From: Rugalucina vietnamica
Taxonomy: Eukaryota > Mollusca > Bivalvia > Lucinida > Lucinidae
Length of the DNA: 64,000 nt
NCBI GenBank assembly: GCA_964017185.1
Contig: OZ024874.1
Span: forward strand, 34,448,721 to 34,512,720
Direction of reading: 5' to 3'
Shown here: positions 34,782 to 46,000 of the stretch, in pieces
Layout of the letters: every line of letters begins with the position of its first letter
Numbering within the stretch: the stretch's first letter is position 1
Notes under the pieces: generated by a model
Told to the model about the DNA's origin: nothing
Seen by the model: the letters and a program-made list of their open reading frames with translations, nothing else
The model's database searches: none
Translations under genes and position numbers: made by a program

Positions 34782-35284
34782 ATCAGCAGTATGTCCGGTA
34801 GTCCCGGTATGTATAAAATAACTCTCTAAACGGTGTCAATGTAATTCTTCTTCTCGCAAAATCGTCCACATCATATAACGTAGTTGTCACATCATATAAT
34901 GAAGTTTGCGCATATAATGAAGTTTGCGCATATAATGAAGTTATCGAACCATATAATGAACTTGATGCATATAAAGACAATAGCCCATAATATAATATAG
35001 TTGTCACATCATATAATGAGGTTGTATCAGCATATAATGTAAGTCTACCATAATATAAAGATGTTTACACATCATATAATGTAAGTCTACCATAATATAA
35101 AGATGTTTACGCATCATATAATGAAATTTTTCATAATATAAAGAACCTGATCCAACATATAATGGGCTTTTCTCATCATATAATGCACACTATACAACAT
35201 ATAATCAAATGTGAGCAGGATATAATGACGATGATGCATCAAATGTTTTTATTCCTTACCATCAGACAGCTTTGGCGTTCCATA

Positions 35285-35408
35285 ATAAAGCGTGCAGATA
35301 CTTTTTGGGACTTGGCAAAAACGCTTCGAATCTTGCATCACAGGGCGACATGGGCTGGTCTAGCTGTGCACATAAACAGAAGATAGAGGCATGCAGATTA
35401 TATCTTTA
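35285..35408 (+). pseudogene. C-terminal continuation of the interrupted LINE
   Basis: Encodes KACRYFLGLGKNASNL and DMGWSSCAHKQKIEACRL in the frame expected after the left part (ENTVQNK at 31565-31586). This shows that the foldback element was inserted into a pre-existing LINE copy. It ends at a stop near 35408; the rest of the LINE tail is absent. Confidence 0.75.
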
Positions 35409-35423
35409 AGATCGTACGTACAC

Positions 35424-35540
35424 CTGATAAAAGTTTCCTTTTAAAAGGAAAGTTTGTCCAGTACTTAAAATAGAAAACAATAAAGCGAAATCGCTAAAAG
35501 GCATGAACATATTCATATATATGGTATTTCGTACAAGAAA
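35424..35540. repeat. ~120-bp dispersed repeat, copy 1
   Basis: Shares AAAAGTTTCCTTTTAAAAGG and the following ~100 bp, up to GGTATTTCGT, with 50292-50412. Contains a small TTCCTTTTAAAAGGAA palindrome. Confidence 0.7.
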
Positions 35541-36689
35541 ATTAGTTTTTGTTTGCTTTTGCGAAATCAAACGAATATTGTTATTTTTAGGAATGGGTAT
35601 AAAAAATCAAAGGACAGTATATGAATGGGTATAAAAAGTCAAAGGACAGTATATGAATGGTAGATCAGCTGGCTAACCTGCACTCCGATACACTTCGTGA
35701 CCTCGCTCCTCTCTCGTGACAGCTTAGCATTAGTTGCCTTTAAACTATGGTCGAACAGATTATGGATTTCGTAAGAAGCTTATACACACTGTTTTAGGTC
35801 CGTCACAGTGTGAATGATTCTTTATGATATCAGCTACTGATTCTTGATGATATCAGGTAACGGATTCTTGACAAATGCTACGGATTCTTGACAAGGATTG
35901 ATACTCCCAATTGCAAACAGCAAAAAATGGTAATTTTAGATAGCTGTGGATCTAAATTTTGTCAGGAGACATATTAGAAGCATGGTTCATGATAATCTAT
36001 GTATATATTCTACATGTTATGGTTTCAAAATAAAACCAATTAGATAAATTGAGCAAATATGAAAAACATGGCAATTCGGTATAATTGTGTGAATTCCTTA
36101 GCAAACATGTTTGGAAACATTGAAACAGTTAATAAAAGTGATATGTGGACCTTCAAATTCTACATTACCCGGCGTAATAACCCTTTTTCATTTTTTTGCA
36201 TGCTACGGATTCTTGATGATACGTTACAGATTCTTTATGATAACAAAATGTGGGTAACGGATTCTTTATGATATATGTTACTGATTCTTTATGATAAATG
36301 TTACAGATTCTTTATGATTTAAAGCAAGTTTATGATGTTCTACAACTTGAAATGCAGATTTGGACCCATGGTCCACCAATGAACTGTATTTTTATCAACT
36401 CCACACTGCAAGAAATATGATGTGCAGTGTAAAATTCGATCAGATTTATCACAAACCAATTAATAATTGTGATTAATGTAGAACCTTGATGTATATTTGT
36501 GTATATCACAAAACACTATTATTTATTTATTAACTTTTTGTTAAAATCATTTTTTTTCAATCAGTGAGACCGACAATCTTATAAGTACATGTAGTATTCA
36601 TGTGTGTACAATTTTACATTTTTTTCTGTTTTGGGTCTCACAAGGATGGGCATTGATCCCATTTCTTACCACCTTACCGCTTCGCTATG

Positions 36690-36865
36690 TCACCTTATGT
36701 ATGTTTTCATGTTTGGGTAACTGAGTGACTGCCTAGTGGGAAAAAGCTACTCACTCAGATTACAAAATGTTCCCTAAGTATACCAAGTATAGTTTTTTTC
36801 ACATTGGTTTTCGGAGTGGGAATTTCTGATTGCACCATTTCCTCTAATCATCATCATTGCATACT
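36690..36865 (+). repeat. Diverged leader repeat
   Basis: CCTTATGTATGTTTTCATG, GGGTAACTGAGTGACTGCC and GGAGTGGGAATTTCTGATTG keep the order of the LINE-leader repeat. Confidence 0.65.
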
Positions 36866-37079
36866 TTTTTCCTTTTCGGTGCCACTTCAGGGAGGTAACA
36901 TTTACTGCCAGACTGGAATTCAGGAAATGCAAATATTCAAGGCCACTAATGAGTATTGATTACTTGAAACAGATCCACATTCCTTTCAATGCTTTTCAGG
37001 ATCTCATTTCTATGGCAAGCCAATTTACTGTTTATTCAAGAAAGCAGACATCTGTTATCATTGTTATGCAATATTAGAT

Positions 37080-37640
37080 GTCTTGTTTAATAAATATGAT
37101 ATTTACTTAAATTTATTAGATATCTATTATAAAGAAGATATCTTATATAGCAAATATGATATCCATTTAATTATATTAAATATACAAAATGTAAATATTA
37201 GATATTCACAATGTTAATTTAGATGTCTTATATAGTATATTTAGATATCATTCAGACTTAATAAGATATCTTATTTGTAAAAATAGGTATCTAAATTGAC
37301 AAATAAGATATCTTAAAAATTATATTAGATATCTTATTTATAAAAAGTATATGACATATCTTAATTCATAATTTGTCATAAAGATATCTGATATAGCAAT
37401 TATGATATAAGATATTAGATTTTTTTCTTAATATGACATCTTAATCAGCATTTGAGAATATGACATCTTAATCAGCATTGGAGATATCTAAAATAGTTGT
37501 ATAGATATCTATGTTAACATATAAGCTTTTTATATTTGTCAAATAAGATATCTTCTTGAGTATATAAGATATCTTTATTACATAAGATATCTAATATGCT
37601 TAAGTAGATATGGTTTTAGACAAATAAGATATCTTATTTA
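37080..37640. repeat. AT-rich cluster of GATATC palindromes
   Basis: The motif AGATATCT or a one-base variant recurs about every 25-35 bp, roughly twenty times in ~560 bp, within sequence almost free of G and C otherwise. No exact period; it looks like a decayed AT-rich satellite. Confidence 0.7.
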
Positions 37641-37649
37641 CAAAAGTTT

Positions 37650-38345
37650 TTAAAAGTTTTTGCTATTTATAGCCATGGCGGCCATCTTGGCCATGTGACC
37701 TTGACCATTTATATAAACTTTCATTTCCTCTTCCTAAGGATGCTCCACATAAAGTTTGGCTTTGATTGGCTAAGCCGTTTCTGAGAAAAAGCTGTTTGAA
37801 TATTATGAACATCTCATGTATATAGCTCTGGGGCAGGGGCAGACAACCCCTGGGCCTAAAATATTTTCATAAGCATAAATCTTCTGTACATTTGCTCATT
37901 GCTAGCAAGTTTTCTGCCATTACATGACATTTTTCTATTTTTTCCCATTCAAAAGCATGGGCGACCTAAGTTGACCTTGCCGTAAAATAGGTCAAGGTCA
38001 TCCCAGGGTCATGATTTATATAAACTTTGTAGAGCTCTATTCCCAGATGCTTCTTACCAAGTTTCAAAATCATAGGCCTTCTGGTTCTGAAGAAGAAGAT
38101 TTTTAAACGTTTTTTGTATTCATAGCCATGGCGGCCATCTTGGTCATATGACCTTGACCATTTATACAAACTTTCATTCTCTCTTCCTAAAGATGCTCCA
38201 CAAATAGTTTGGCTCTGATTGTCTTAGCGGTTTCAGAGAAGAAGATTTTTCAATATTATGGTCATATACATGTATATAGCCCTGGGGCAGGGGCAGACAA
38301 CCCCTGGGCCCAAAATATTTTCTTAAACATAAATCTTCTGTCCAT
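37650..38345 (+). repeat. AGGTCA-rich dispersed repeat, second locus
   Basis: Matches the family at 2425-3800 over about one and a half units (landmarks GGCGGCCATCTTGG, GGGGCAGGGGCAGACAACCC), with AGGTCAAGGTCA at 37989-38000. Confidence 0.75.
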
Positions 38346-38349
38346 TTAA

Positions 38350-38415
38350 AAAAGGAAGTGCAGTGCCGTAGGGGTAGACTACAGGACTCCGATGCGGGAG
38401 GCCCTTGGTTCTAGA
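38350..38415 (+). mobile_element. tRNA-headed SINE fragment
   Basis: GTGCCGTAGGGGTAGACTAC (A-box-like) and, 35 nt later, CCTTGGTTCTAGAC (B-box-like). No intact acceptor stem. Confidence 0.5.
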
Positions 38416-38669
38416 CATAACTCTACCATGCAAGTTGTGTTCATGAATCTATAGTATAGTTTAAAACACAAGAAGTGGTGGCCCTTTGCCCCAACATGAC
38501 TCAAAACTTGATTACTGTGACATCTAGTCATATCTTAACCAAACCATATCATAATATTTGAAAATAAATGCTCAAATCTCAGTTTGCCTGATAAAATAAT
38601 GACTTGTTTACCCAACCGCATAGTACAAACCTGCTTTGTAGATCAGAGACATTAATAATTGCCCCCGGG

Positions 38670-38875
38670 GGGGTCTTTGCTCCCTGCTCCCTGAAAGAAA
38701 ATATGACCTTTCTCCCCAGCTCATAAAATGTTTTCCTCGGCCCCCTGCTCCCTAAAACTCCAAAAAAAGTTATGCTTTCTCCCCAAATCCCTTAAAATAA
38801 ATGACCCTTCTCCCAAATCCTCTGAAAATAGATAGCCCTTCTCCCTGAATCCCCAAAAACCCTGGGAAGGCCTCA
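38670..38875. repeat. C/T-rich degenerate tandem repeat
   Basis: Repeated CTTCTCCC-AAATCC-type units of about 35 bp, starting after a CCCCCGGGGGGG run near 38660. No coding signal. Confidence 0.55.
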
Positions 38876-39439
38876 TAATTGGTAGTTTATCTCGATAAAA
38901 GAGTGGTAGGTTGTAGGCTATGATGTCATAAAGAATCTGTAACATATCATAAAGAATCCGTTACCCATCATTTTGCATCATACGGAATCCGTGACAAAAT
39001 TTTGTCACAGATTCTTTATGATACTTTTGATGCTTTAAAACACAAAAGTCTGCAAAACAATTCCTTTGAAGATTTACATGCATTGAAAAGTGTTAGTTCA
39101 TAGATAATTAGTTAAATTTCTAAACTGTTGATAAAATGTATTGATGTGTTATGTATTTTAATATTCATTTTCGATTTTACTTGCTTAATTAACCATTTTA
39201 AGGATTTAATCACCCATTAACTTTCAACCTGTATACCAACATTGCTAAAATTGATGGAGAACAATTTCCAGCTCATATATACTATGTATGTGTGCCAAAA
39301 AGGTCATTTCAGGCATCAAAAACCTTAGAAACACCTACCAATAGATGAGCTAAGATAATCATAAAGAATCTGTAACGCTATCATAAAGAATCAGTAGCAG
39401 ATATCATAAAGAATCATTTCGCACTGTGACGGACCTAAA

Positions 39440-41275
39440 CCCCTGTGTTATAGCTGCTTTATTTGGTGAGAATTGTTAGAATTTTTCGTATGCTTTGTTA
39501 GAAAATGCAAAAATCTATGTGATATTTTCCACAGAAAACATGATGTATTTTATTAATCTGCGTATCTTTACATCTAGAATATGTAAAAACTAAGTCCTAT
39601 CAGTCAGAAAAGATATAACATAACTTAATTTTCAATTTATTTGGCGTCTTGGATGATTTTTCGTTTTCGACCCAGGGCTCAATACATGTCATTTCCGTCG
39701 GTATGGAGAGGTCTAACGGAATACCGATGGAAATATTCTGTCTATATAAATGGGTCAATATTTTGATCAATCAAGTATATGAATGGGTCTATTTTTTTAA
39801 TGATCAGGTATATGATTGGGGTAGGTTTCAGAAATTTGGGCCACCCACACATACCACACATACCACAATTACCCCTTAGTTATCCTCCCCCCACCCACCC
39901 CCACCCCATTCCCCCAAAGTTCTCGATATCAATTATCATTTCGATGACATTAAAAGATGAAACACACACACGAATAAATGTTTCTAGTTTTAGCGTCACA
40001 GTATCTGTAAACGAGTCCTTCGGCAACATATACATACTTTTGGTTATTCGTCCGCTTCTCTGGCTTTATCGGATCATCATTACTTCGCGCCGTTTTGACG
40101 CCATTTTGATTTAATTATGACGTCAGCTATCCCATAAGTCACTTCACCTTGACGTTAGACGGTGTAACGTCATTTCAACGCGTTCAAAACGTAACAAACA
40201 TATGTAAACATTTGCGATACAGTCAAAAGTTTGGCGGGATTCTTTCAGTGCAATGGTGGAAAAGTTAAAGAAACTGAAGGTTTAAAATAATTTTATAGAT
40301 CAGCTCTAGTGCGTGAGTAATATATCACTGTTTGTCGGTCAGTTGTACGCAGATACCGCGCAGAGCTGCGTGCTCTTGATTTGCTCTGCTTTACAGAGCT
40401 GATCTATTTCTTAAATAAATGTAGCTGAACAATTCGAAACAAATTTGAGTTGGAAAAAAAGTTATTTAGATCTTAAATTTTTGGCTGCTTTAATTCAAAA
40501 AGAGGATGTGAGGGTATGGCGTCACTACCACACGATCCAAATTCAAATATCAACCACTGTTATGTAGAATGCTCATTCAATGCAATGAATCTGTTCAGTT
40601 TTTACGTGTGAACATACTGCAAATATGCAGTTTTCAGTTTTGGTCACGTGACTAGCTAAATACAATGGCGGCCACCAAAGACTGTCATTGTGAATTGTAA
40701 AAACTTGTCATATTTATAGAACCCTTTGCTATATTTACATAAAGATGGTGTCAAAATGTATTTCTCATTGACCACTTTCTTCTGAAACAAAAATCAATCC
40801 TTCTTAGCATATTCCTTTAAAATGGGTATAGTACCATTCATTGACAAGGGTCTAGTGGCAACATCCTTGTCCAGTACTTCCGTACTGAGTAGGTTTTATA
40901 TCACTGCCCAGTACGGCGGATGTCGTTATAACACTGTTAAAGAGAGAGTTATCCTTATTTGTTTTAAAAGCTATTTTAAGCTAAATATAAATAGACTAAT
41001 ATATGTTTTAACATATTTTGTCAATTAACTACACATAATAAGTCCTTTTCATGGTCTAATTCATAATAAGAGTAATATATAATAATAGTATTTTTATATC
41101 TTAATTTCATTCGATGACGTTCATGTGAAACATTCACGGTCTATAAGAGTAAATGTACATGTAGTCTTCGACTTTAAACCCACCTGCATAAAGTAAAATT
41201 TGAAAGTGAAGGGTATATAAATTACCTGTTTCAACTGTATTCGAAAGCGAGATACCTATTAGTCTAGCAGATTAA

Positions 41276-41278
<3 letters not shown>
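39440..41278. other. Intergenic DNA with short repeat fragments
   Basis: No gene recognised. 39947-40060 resembles 49196-49325 (shared AGTCCTTCGGCAACATA and TTTTGGTTATTCGT). 40890-40993 contains parts that resemble, partly in inverted order, 49000-49180 (CACTGCCCAGTAC; AAGCTATTTTAAGCTAAAT). A 114-bp hairpin (40296-40409) has TAGATCAGCTCT ends. Confidence 0.5.
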
Positions 41279-41339
<61 letters not shown>

Positions 41340-41362
41340 NNNNNNNNNNNNNNNNNNNNNNN

Positions 41363-41389
<27 letters not shown>
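41279..41389. repeat. (TA)n microsatellite containing an assembly gap
   Basis: TA units on both sides of 23 N (41340-41362). True length unknown. Confidence 0.95.
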
Positions 41390-41393
<4 letters not shown>

Positions 41394-41875
41394 GGCAAGT
41401 GATGAAATATAGAGAAATATGTATTAAATATAACCAATATTTGAAAAAGTTATATTTTCACATGTGAAAATATAAAAAAAGTTATATTTTCACATGTGAA
41501 AATATAAGATTTGGGAATACGAAAATTACGATTCCAACGTTTCATTTCTAATTTATACATAACTAAATTTTATAATCTATGCTATTGTTGACGCAATGAA
41601 CACACAATAGCGACGTAATGACGTGACGTAATGACGTCATCTAAGATTTTGACGTCATATGCTTTAGCGCGCAACGTTACAATGACTACATGCAATATAA
41701 TAAAAAGAAAATTCAAGTTTTTGTCGTGAATATGACTTTTATTTCATCTCGTGAAGTGAAAAATTATATATTTCATTCGTGCCTTCGGCACTCATGAAAT
41801 ATAAAAAATTTTCACTTCACTCAATGAAATAAAACTCATATTCACTCCAAAAACTTGAATATCCTCTATATATAT
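41388..41875 (+). mobile_element. ~490-bp dispersed repeat ending in a hairpin (copy 2)
   Basis: Second copy of 21715-22207, with the same start, two TTTTCACATGTGAAAA palindromes, TGACGTCA motifs near 41633 and 41652, and the terminal hairpin 41695-41875. Right after it, 41884-41935 repeats the ATAAACAAACAGAAT / GTGCCGCGACCGGGAATC piece seen at 14846-14893. Confidence 0.8.
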
Positions 41876-42659
41876 ATATATATAAACAAACAGAATTAGC
41901 GTACAAAAGTCGGTCGTGCCGCGACCGGGAATCATGGATATATATCTCAGTAAACGATTTTTGATTGTTTGAATTAATGCTTTACGTCCCAGTCAACAGC
42001 CAATGTCATGTCGGGACGTTGCCTCTACTTTATGGGACTTTTACCCAAAAATGTCATGACATCCAACAAGTGCTTGAAATATGCATCCAACTAAGCCAAA
42101 AAGGCTTATAGGTATGAAGGGTTTGACTTTAAACCACTTTTCCTGGGCAAGCTCTGAGCGGATAACCAGTAATCAGATGATCAGTCAGTAGCAAAGAAGC
42201 TTTGCCTGGAGACACAAGCAGCCCATCTATTTCTTTAGGCCACAATGGGCAGGGGCCCCAGTAAACGATGTTTCAGTCATTGTCGGACAAAGCTGAGGCT
42301 CTAGTTGTTAGTTTTAGGCATGAAAGGACACGTGCATGCGCCCCATTTTCCACCCCTCGGTTTATGGAGTGGGAATTTCTAATTGCGTCATTTTTTGATT
42401 ACCTCTCTATCATGCTTCCTAAGATCAGACATGGAAGATCTAGCAATCTAGCCCACCGCGCTCCCCTGATAAACAATTTAATTAAGATGCTTTTACGAAT
42501 GCAAAACTAACACTTATGATGGATATAAATGTTCTTGTGAACATAAAAGTTCAATCGCCGTTTAGGATTTACCCCCCCCCCCGCCCCTCCCCTTCTTTTT
42601 TCAAATCAGTTTCACGTCCCTTTCAAGATTATTTCAGCTCATATCAGAACGGTCAATCA

Positions 42660-42826
42660 GAAGGTGGGGCGAAAACGGGAGAACCCCGTGAAAAACCACC
42701 GGGCACACCCGCAAGCAGAACTTGGCTTCTCTCACATGTGACCAGAGCGGGCCTCGAACCCACACCAGACACAGCGGTGAGATGATCGAGTGATGAAGAA
42801 ACTTAACCGCTCGGCCACGGAAGCCG
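42660..42826 (-). mobile_element. tRNA-headed SINE
   Basis: Read on the minus strand, the head starts CGGCTTCCGTGGCCGAGCGG, with a good A box (TGGCCGAGCGG) and a perfect B box (GGTTCGAGGCC, about 42750-42760), like a Ser/Leu-type tRNA. The body continues with TGCGGGTGTGCCCGGTGG and CACGGGGTTCTCCCG, a central block of a kind shared among invertebrate SINEs. The stems do not close into a functional tRNA. Confidence 0.7.
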
Positions 42827-42897
42827 TCCTTCTTTATTTGATTGTATGTATCGAGTCAACACTTTAACATGTTTTCAGCTATGTCTGGACAAAGCCT

Positions 42898-43022
42898 AAC
42901 CATTATCGTTGTGAGTTAATGTTGCCTTGCTCAAGGACACGACCTGTAAAGCCCTAGTGAGAATCAAACTCCATACTTCTCTATTCGGAGTCCGGTGCTC
43001 TACCACAAGGCTATCGTGCTCC
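42898..43022 (-). mobile_element. tRNA-headed SINE, second family
   Basis: Minus strand: GATAGCCTTGTGGTAGAGCA (A box) and GGAGTTTGATTCTCACTAGG (degraded B box), followed by CCTTGAGCAAGGCAAC, a short block common in animal SINE bodies. It lies directly next to the 40-bp minisatellite array. Confidence 0.65.
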
Positions 43023-43057
43023 ATAAAGTTCTTATAAACAGCCGAGAAACAGGCATA

Positions 43058-46000
43058 TACCGGGGACGGTGTGATAGGGTATGTCGCTGTAGGTCTCTGC
43101 TGTAGGTCTCTACTGGGGACGTTGTGGTAGGGAATGGGTCGATATATCTACTGGGGACGGTGTGGTAGATTAAGGTGCTGTAGATCTCTACTGGGGACGG
43201 TGTGGTAGGTTATGGCGCTGTAGATCTCTACTGGGGGCGGTGTGGTAGGGTATGTCGCTGAAGATCTCCACTGGGGACGTTGTGGTAGGGAATGGGTCGA
43301 TATATCTCTACTGGGGACGGTGTGGTAGATAAAGGTGCTGTAGATCTCTTTTGGGGACTGTGTGGTAGGGAATGGCGCTGTAGATCTTTACTGGGGACGG
43401 TGTGGTAGGGTATGTCGCTGTAGATCTCTACTGTGGACGTTGTGGTAGGAAATGGGGCGAAAGAGCTATACTGGGGACGGAATGGTAGGGTATAGTGTTG
43501 TAGGTCCCTACTGGGGACGATGCTGAAGAGAATGACACTGTATACTGGGGACGAAGTGGTAGGGTATGGCGCTGTATATCTCTTCTGGAGACGATGTGGT
43601 AGACTGCTGCACTGTAGATCTCTGCTAGGTACGGTCCAGTAGAGTATGGTTTTGTAGATTTCTACTGGGGACGGTGTGGTAGGGTATGTCGCTGTAGATC
43701 TCTACTGGGGACCAATTAATAGAGTAGTTCGCTTGAAATGTCTACTTTGGACAGTGTGATAGGGTATGTAGCTGTAGATCTCTACTGGTGACGTTGTGGT
43801 AGGTAATGGGACGATAGATCTCTACTGGGGACGTTGTGGTATGGAATGGGACGATAGATATTTACTGGGGACGTTGTGGTGGTGAATGGGTAGATAAATC
43901 TCTACTGGGGACGGTGTGGTAGATAAAGGTGCTGTAGCGCTCTACTGGGGACGGTGTGGTAGGTTATGGCGCTGTATAACTTTACTGGGGACGGTGTTGT
44001 AGAGTATGTCGCTGTAGATCTCTACTGGGGACGTTGTGGTAGGAAATGGGGCGATAGATCTCTACTGGGGACGGAATGGTAGGGTATGGTGTTGTAGATC
44101 CCTACTGGGGACAATGCTGAAGAGAATGACACTGTATATCTCAACTGGGGAAGGAGTGGAAGGGTATGACGCTGTGTATCTCTACTGGAGACGGTGTGGT
44201 AGACTACCGCACTGTAGATCTCTACTGGGTACGGTCCAATAGAGTATATTGTTGTATATCTCTACTGGGGACGGTGTGGTAGGGTATGTCGCTGTAGATC
44301 TCTACTGGGGACGTTGTGGTAGGGAATGTGACGACAGATCTTTTCTGGGGACGGTGTGGTAGAATATGGTGCTGTAGATCTCTACTGGGGACGGTGTGGT
44401 AGGGTATGGCGCTGAATATCTTTACTAGGGAGCGTATGGTAGGGAATGGCGCTGCAGATCTTAACTGGGGACGGTGTGGTATGGTATGTCGCTGTAGATC
44501 TCTATTGGTGACGCTGTGGTAGGAAATGGGCCAATAGATGTCTACTGGGGACGGAATGGTAGGGTATGGTGTTGTTGATCCCTACTGGGGACGATGCTGA
44601 AGAGAATGACACTGTATATCTCTACTGGGGACGAAGTGGTAGGGTATGGCGCTGTATATCTATTCTGAAGACGGTGTGGTAGACTACCGCACTGTAGATC
44701 TCTACTGGGTACGGTCAAGTAGATTATGGTTTTGTAGATCTCTACTGGGGACGGTGTGGTAGGGCATGTCGCTGTAGATCTCTACTGGGGACCTATTAAT
44801 AGAGTAGTTCGCTTTAAATGTCTACTTTGGACAGTGTGATAGGGCATGTAGCTGTAGATCTCTACTGGGGACGTTGTGGTAGGTAATGAGACGATAGATC
44901 TCTACTGGGGACGGTGTGGTAGGGTATGTCGCTGTAGATCTCTACTGGGGACGTTGTGGTAGGGAATGGGTCGATATATCTCTACTGGGGACGGTGTGGT
45001 AGATTAATGTGCTGTAGATCTCTACTGGGGACGGTGTGGTAGGGAATGGCGCTGCAGATCTTAACTGGGGACGGTGTGGTAGGGAATGGGTCGATATATC
45101 TCTACTGGGGAAGGTGTGGTAGATTACGGTGCTGTAGATGTCTACCGATAGATCTCTACTGGGGACGGAATGGTAGGGTATGGTGATGTAGATCCCTACT
45201 GTAGACGATGCTAAAGAGAATGACACTGTATATCTCAATTTGGGAAGGAGTGGTAGGGTATGACGCTGTATATCTCTACTGGAGACGGTGTGGTAGACTA
45301 CCGCACTGTAGATCTTTACTGGGTACGGTGCAGTAGAGTATAGTGTTGTCGATCTCTACTGGGGACGGTGTGGTAGGGTATGTCGCAGTTGATCTCTACT
45401 GGGGACGTATTGGTAGAGTAGTTCGCTTTAGATGTCTACTTGTGACTGTGTGATAGGGTATGTTGCTGTAGATCTCTACTGGGGATGTTGTGGTAGGGAA
45501 CGGGGCGATAAATCTCTACTGGGGACTGTGTGGTAGGGTATGTCGCTGTAGATATCTACTGGGGACGTTGTGTTAGGGAATGTGACGATAGATCTTTACT
45601 GGGGACGGTGTGGTAGAATATGGTGCTGTTGATCTCTACGGGGCACGGTGTGGTAGGGTATGGCGCTGTAGAACTTTACTAGGGACGGTATGGTAGGGTA
45701 TGTCGCTGTAGAACTCTACAGGGGACGTTGTGGTAGGGGATGAGTCGATATATCTCTACTGGGGAAGGTGTGGTAGATTACGGTGCTGTAGATGTCTACT
45801 GGGGACGGTGTGGTAGGTTATGGCGTTGTAGAACTTTACTGGGGACGGTGTGGTAGGGTATGTCGCTGAAGATCTCTACTGGGGACGTTGTGGTAGGGAA
45901 TGGGTCAATATATCTCTACTGGGTACGGTGTGGTAGATTAATGTGCTGTAGATCTCTACTGGGGACGGTGTGGTAGGGGATGGCGCTGCAGATCTTAACT

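Larger units (their letters stand above)
35797..39435. mobile_element. 3.6-kb TIR element flanked by TA
   Basis: Ends TA-GGTCCGTCACAGTG and CACTGTGACGGACC-TA, with TIRs continuing inward into multiple GATTCTTTATGATA / TATCATAAAGAATC units (35815-36310 and 38930-39415). A TA on each side fits a Tc1/mariner-like target duplication, although the termini are not a family I know. The interior is a collection of older repeats: a leader repeat, an AT-rich GATATC cluster, two AGGTCA-type units and a SINE head. No transposase. Confidence 0.65.

Noticed and set aside
42745-43022. Possible tRNA genes on the minus strand
   Set aside because: A and B boxes are present but acceptor and anticodon stems do not close, and SINE-type bodies follow.
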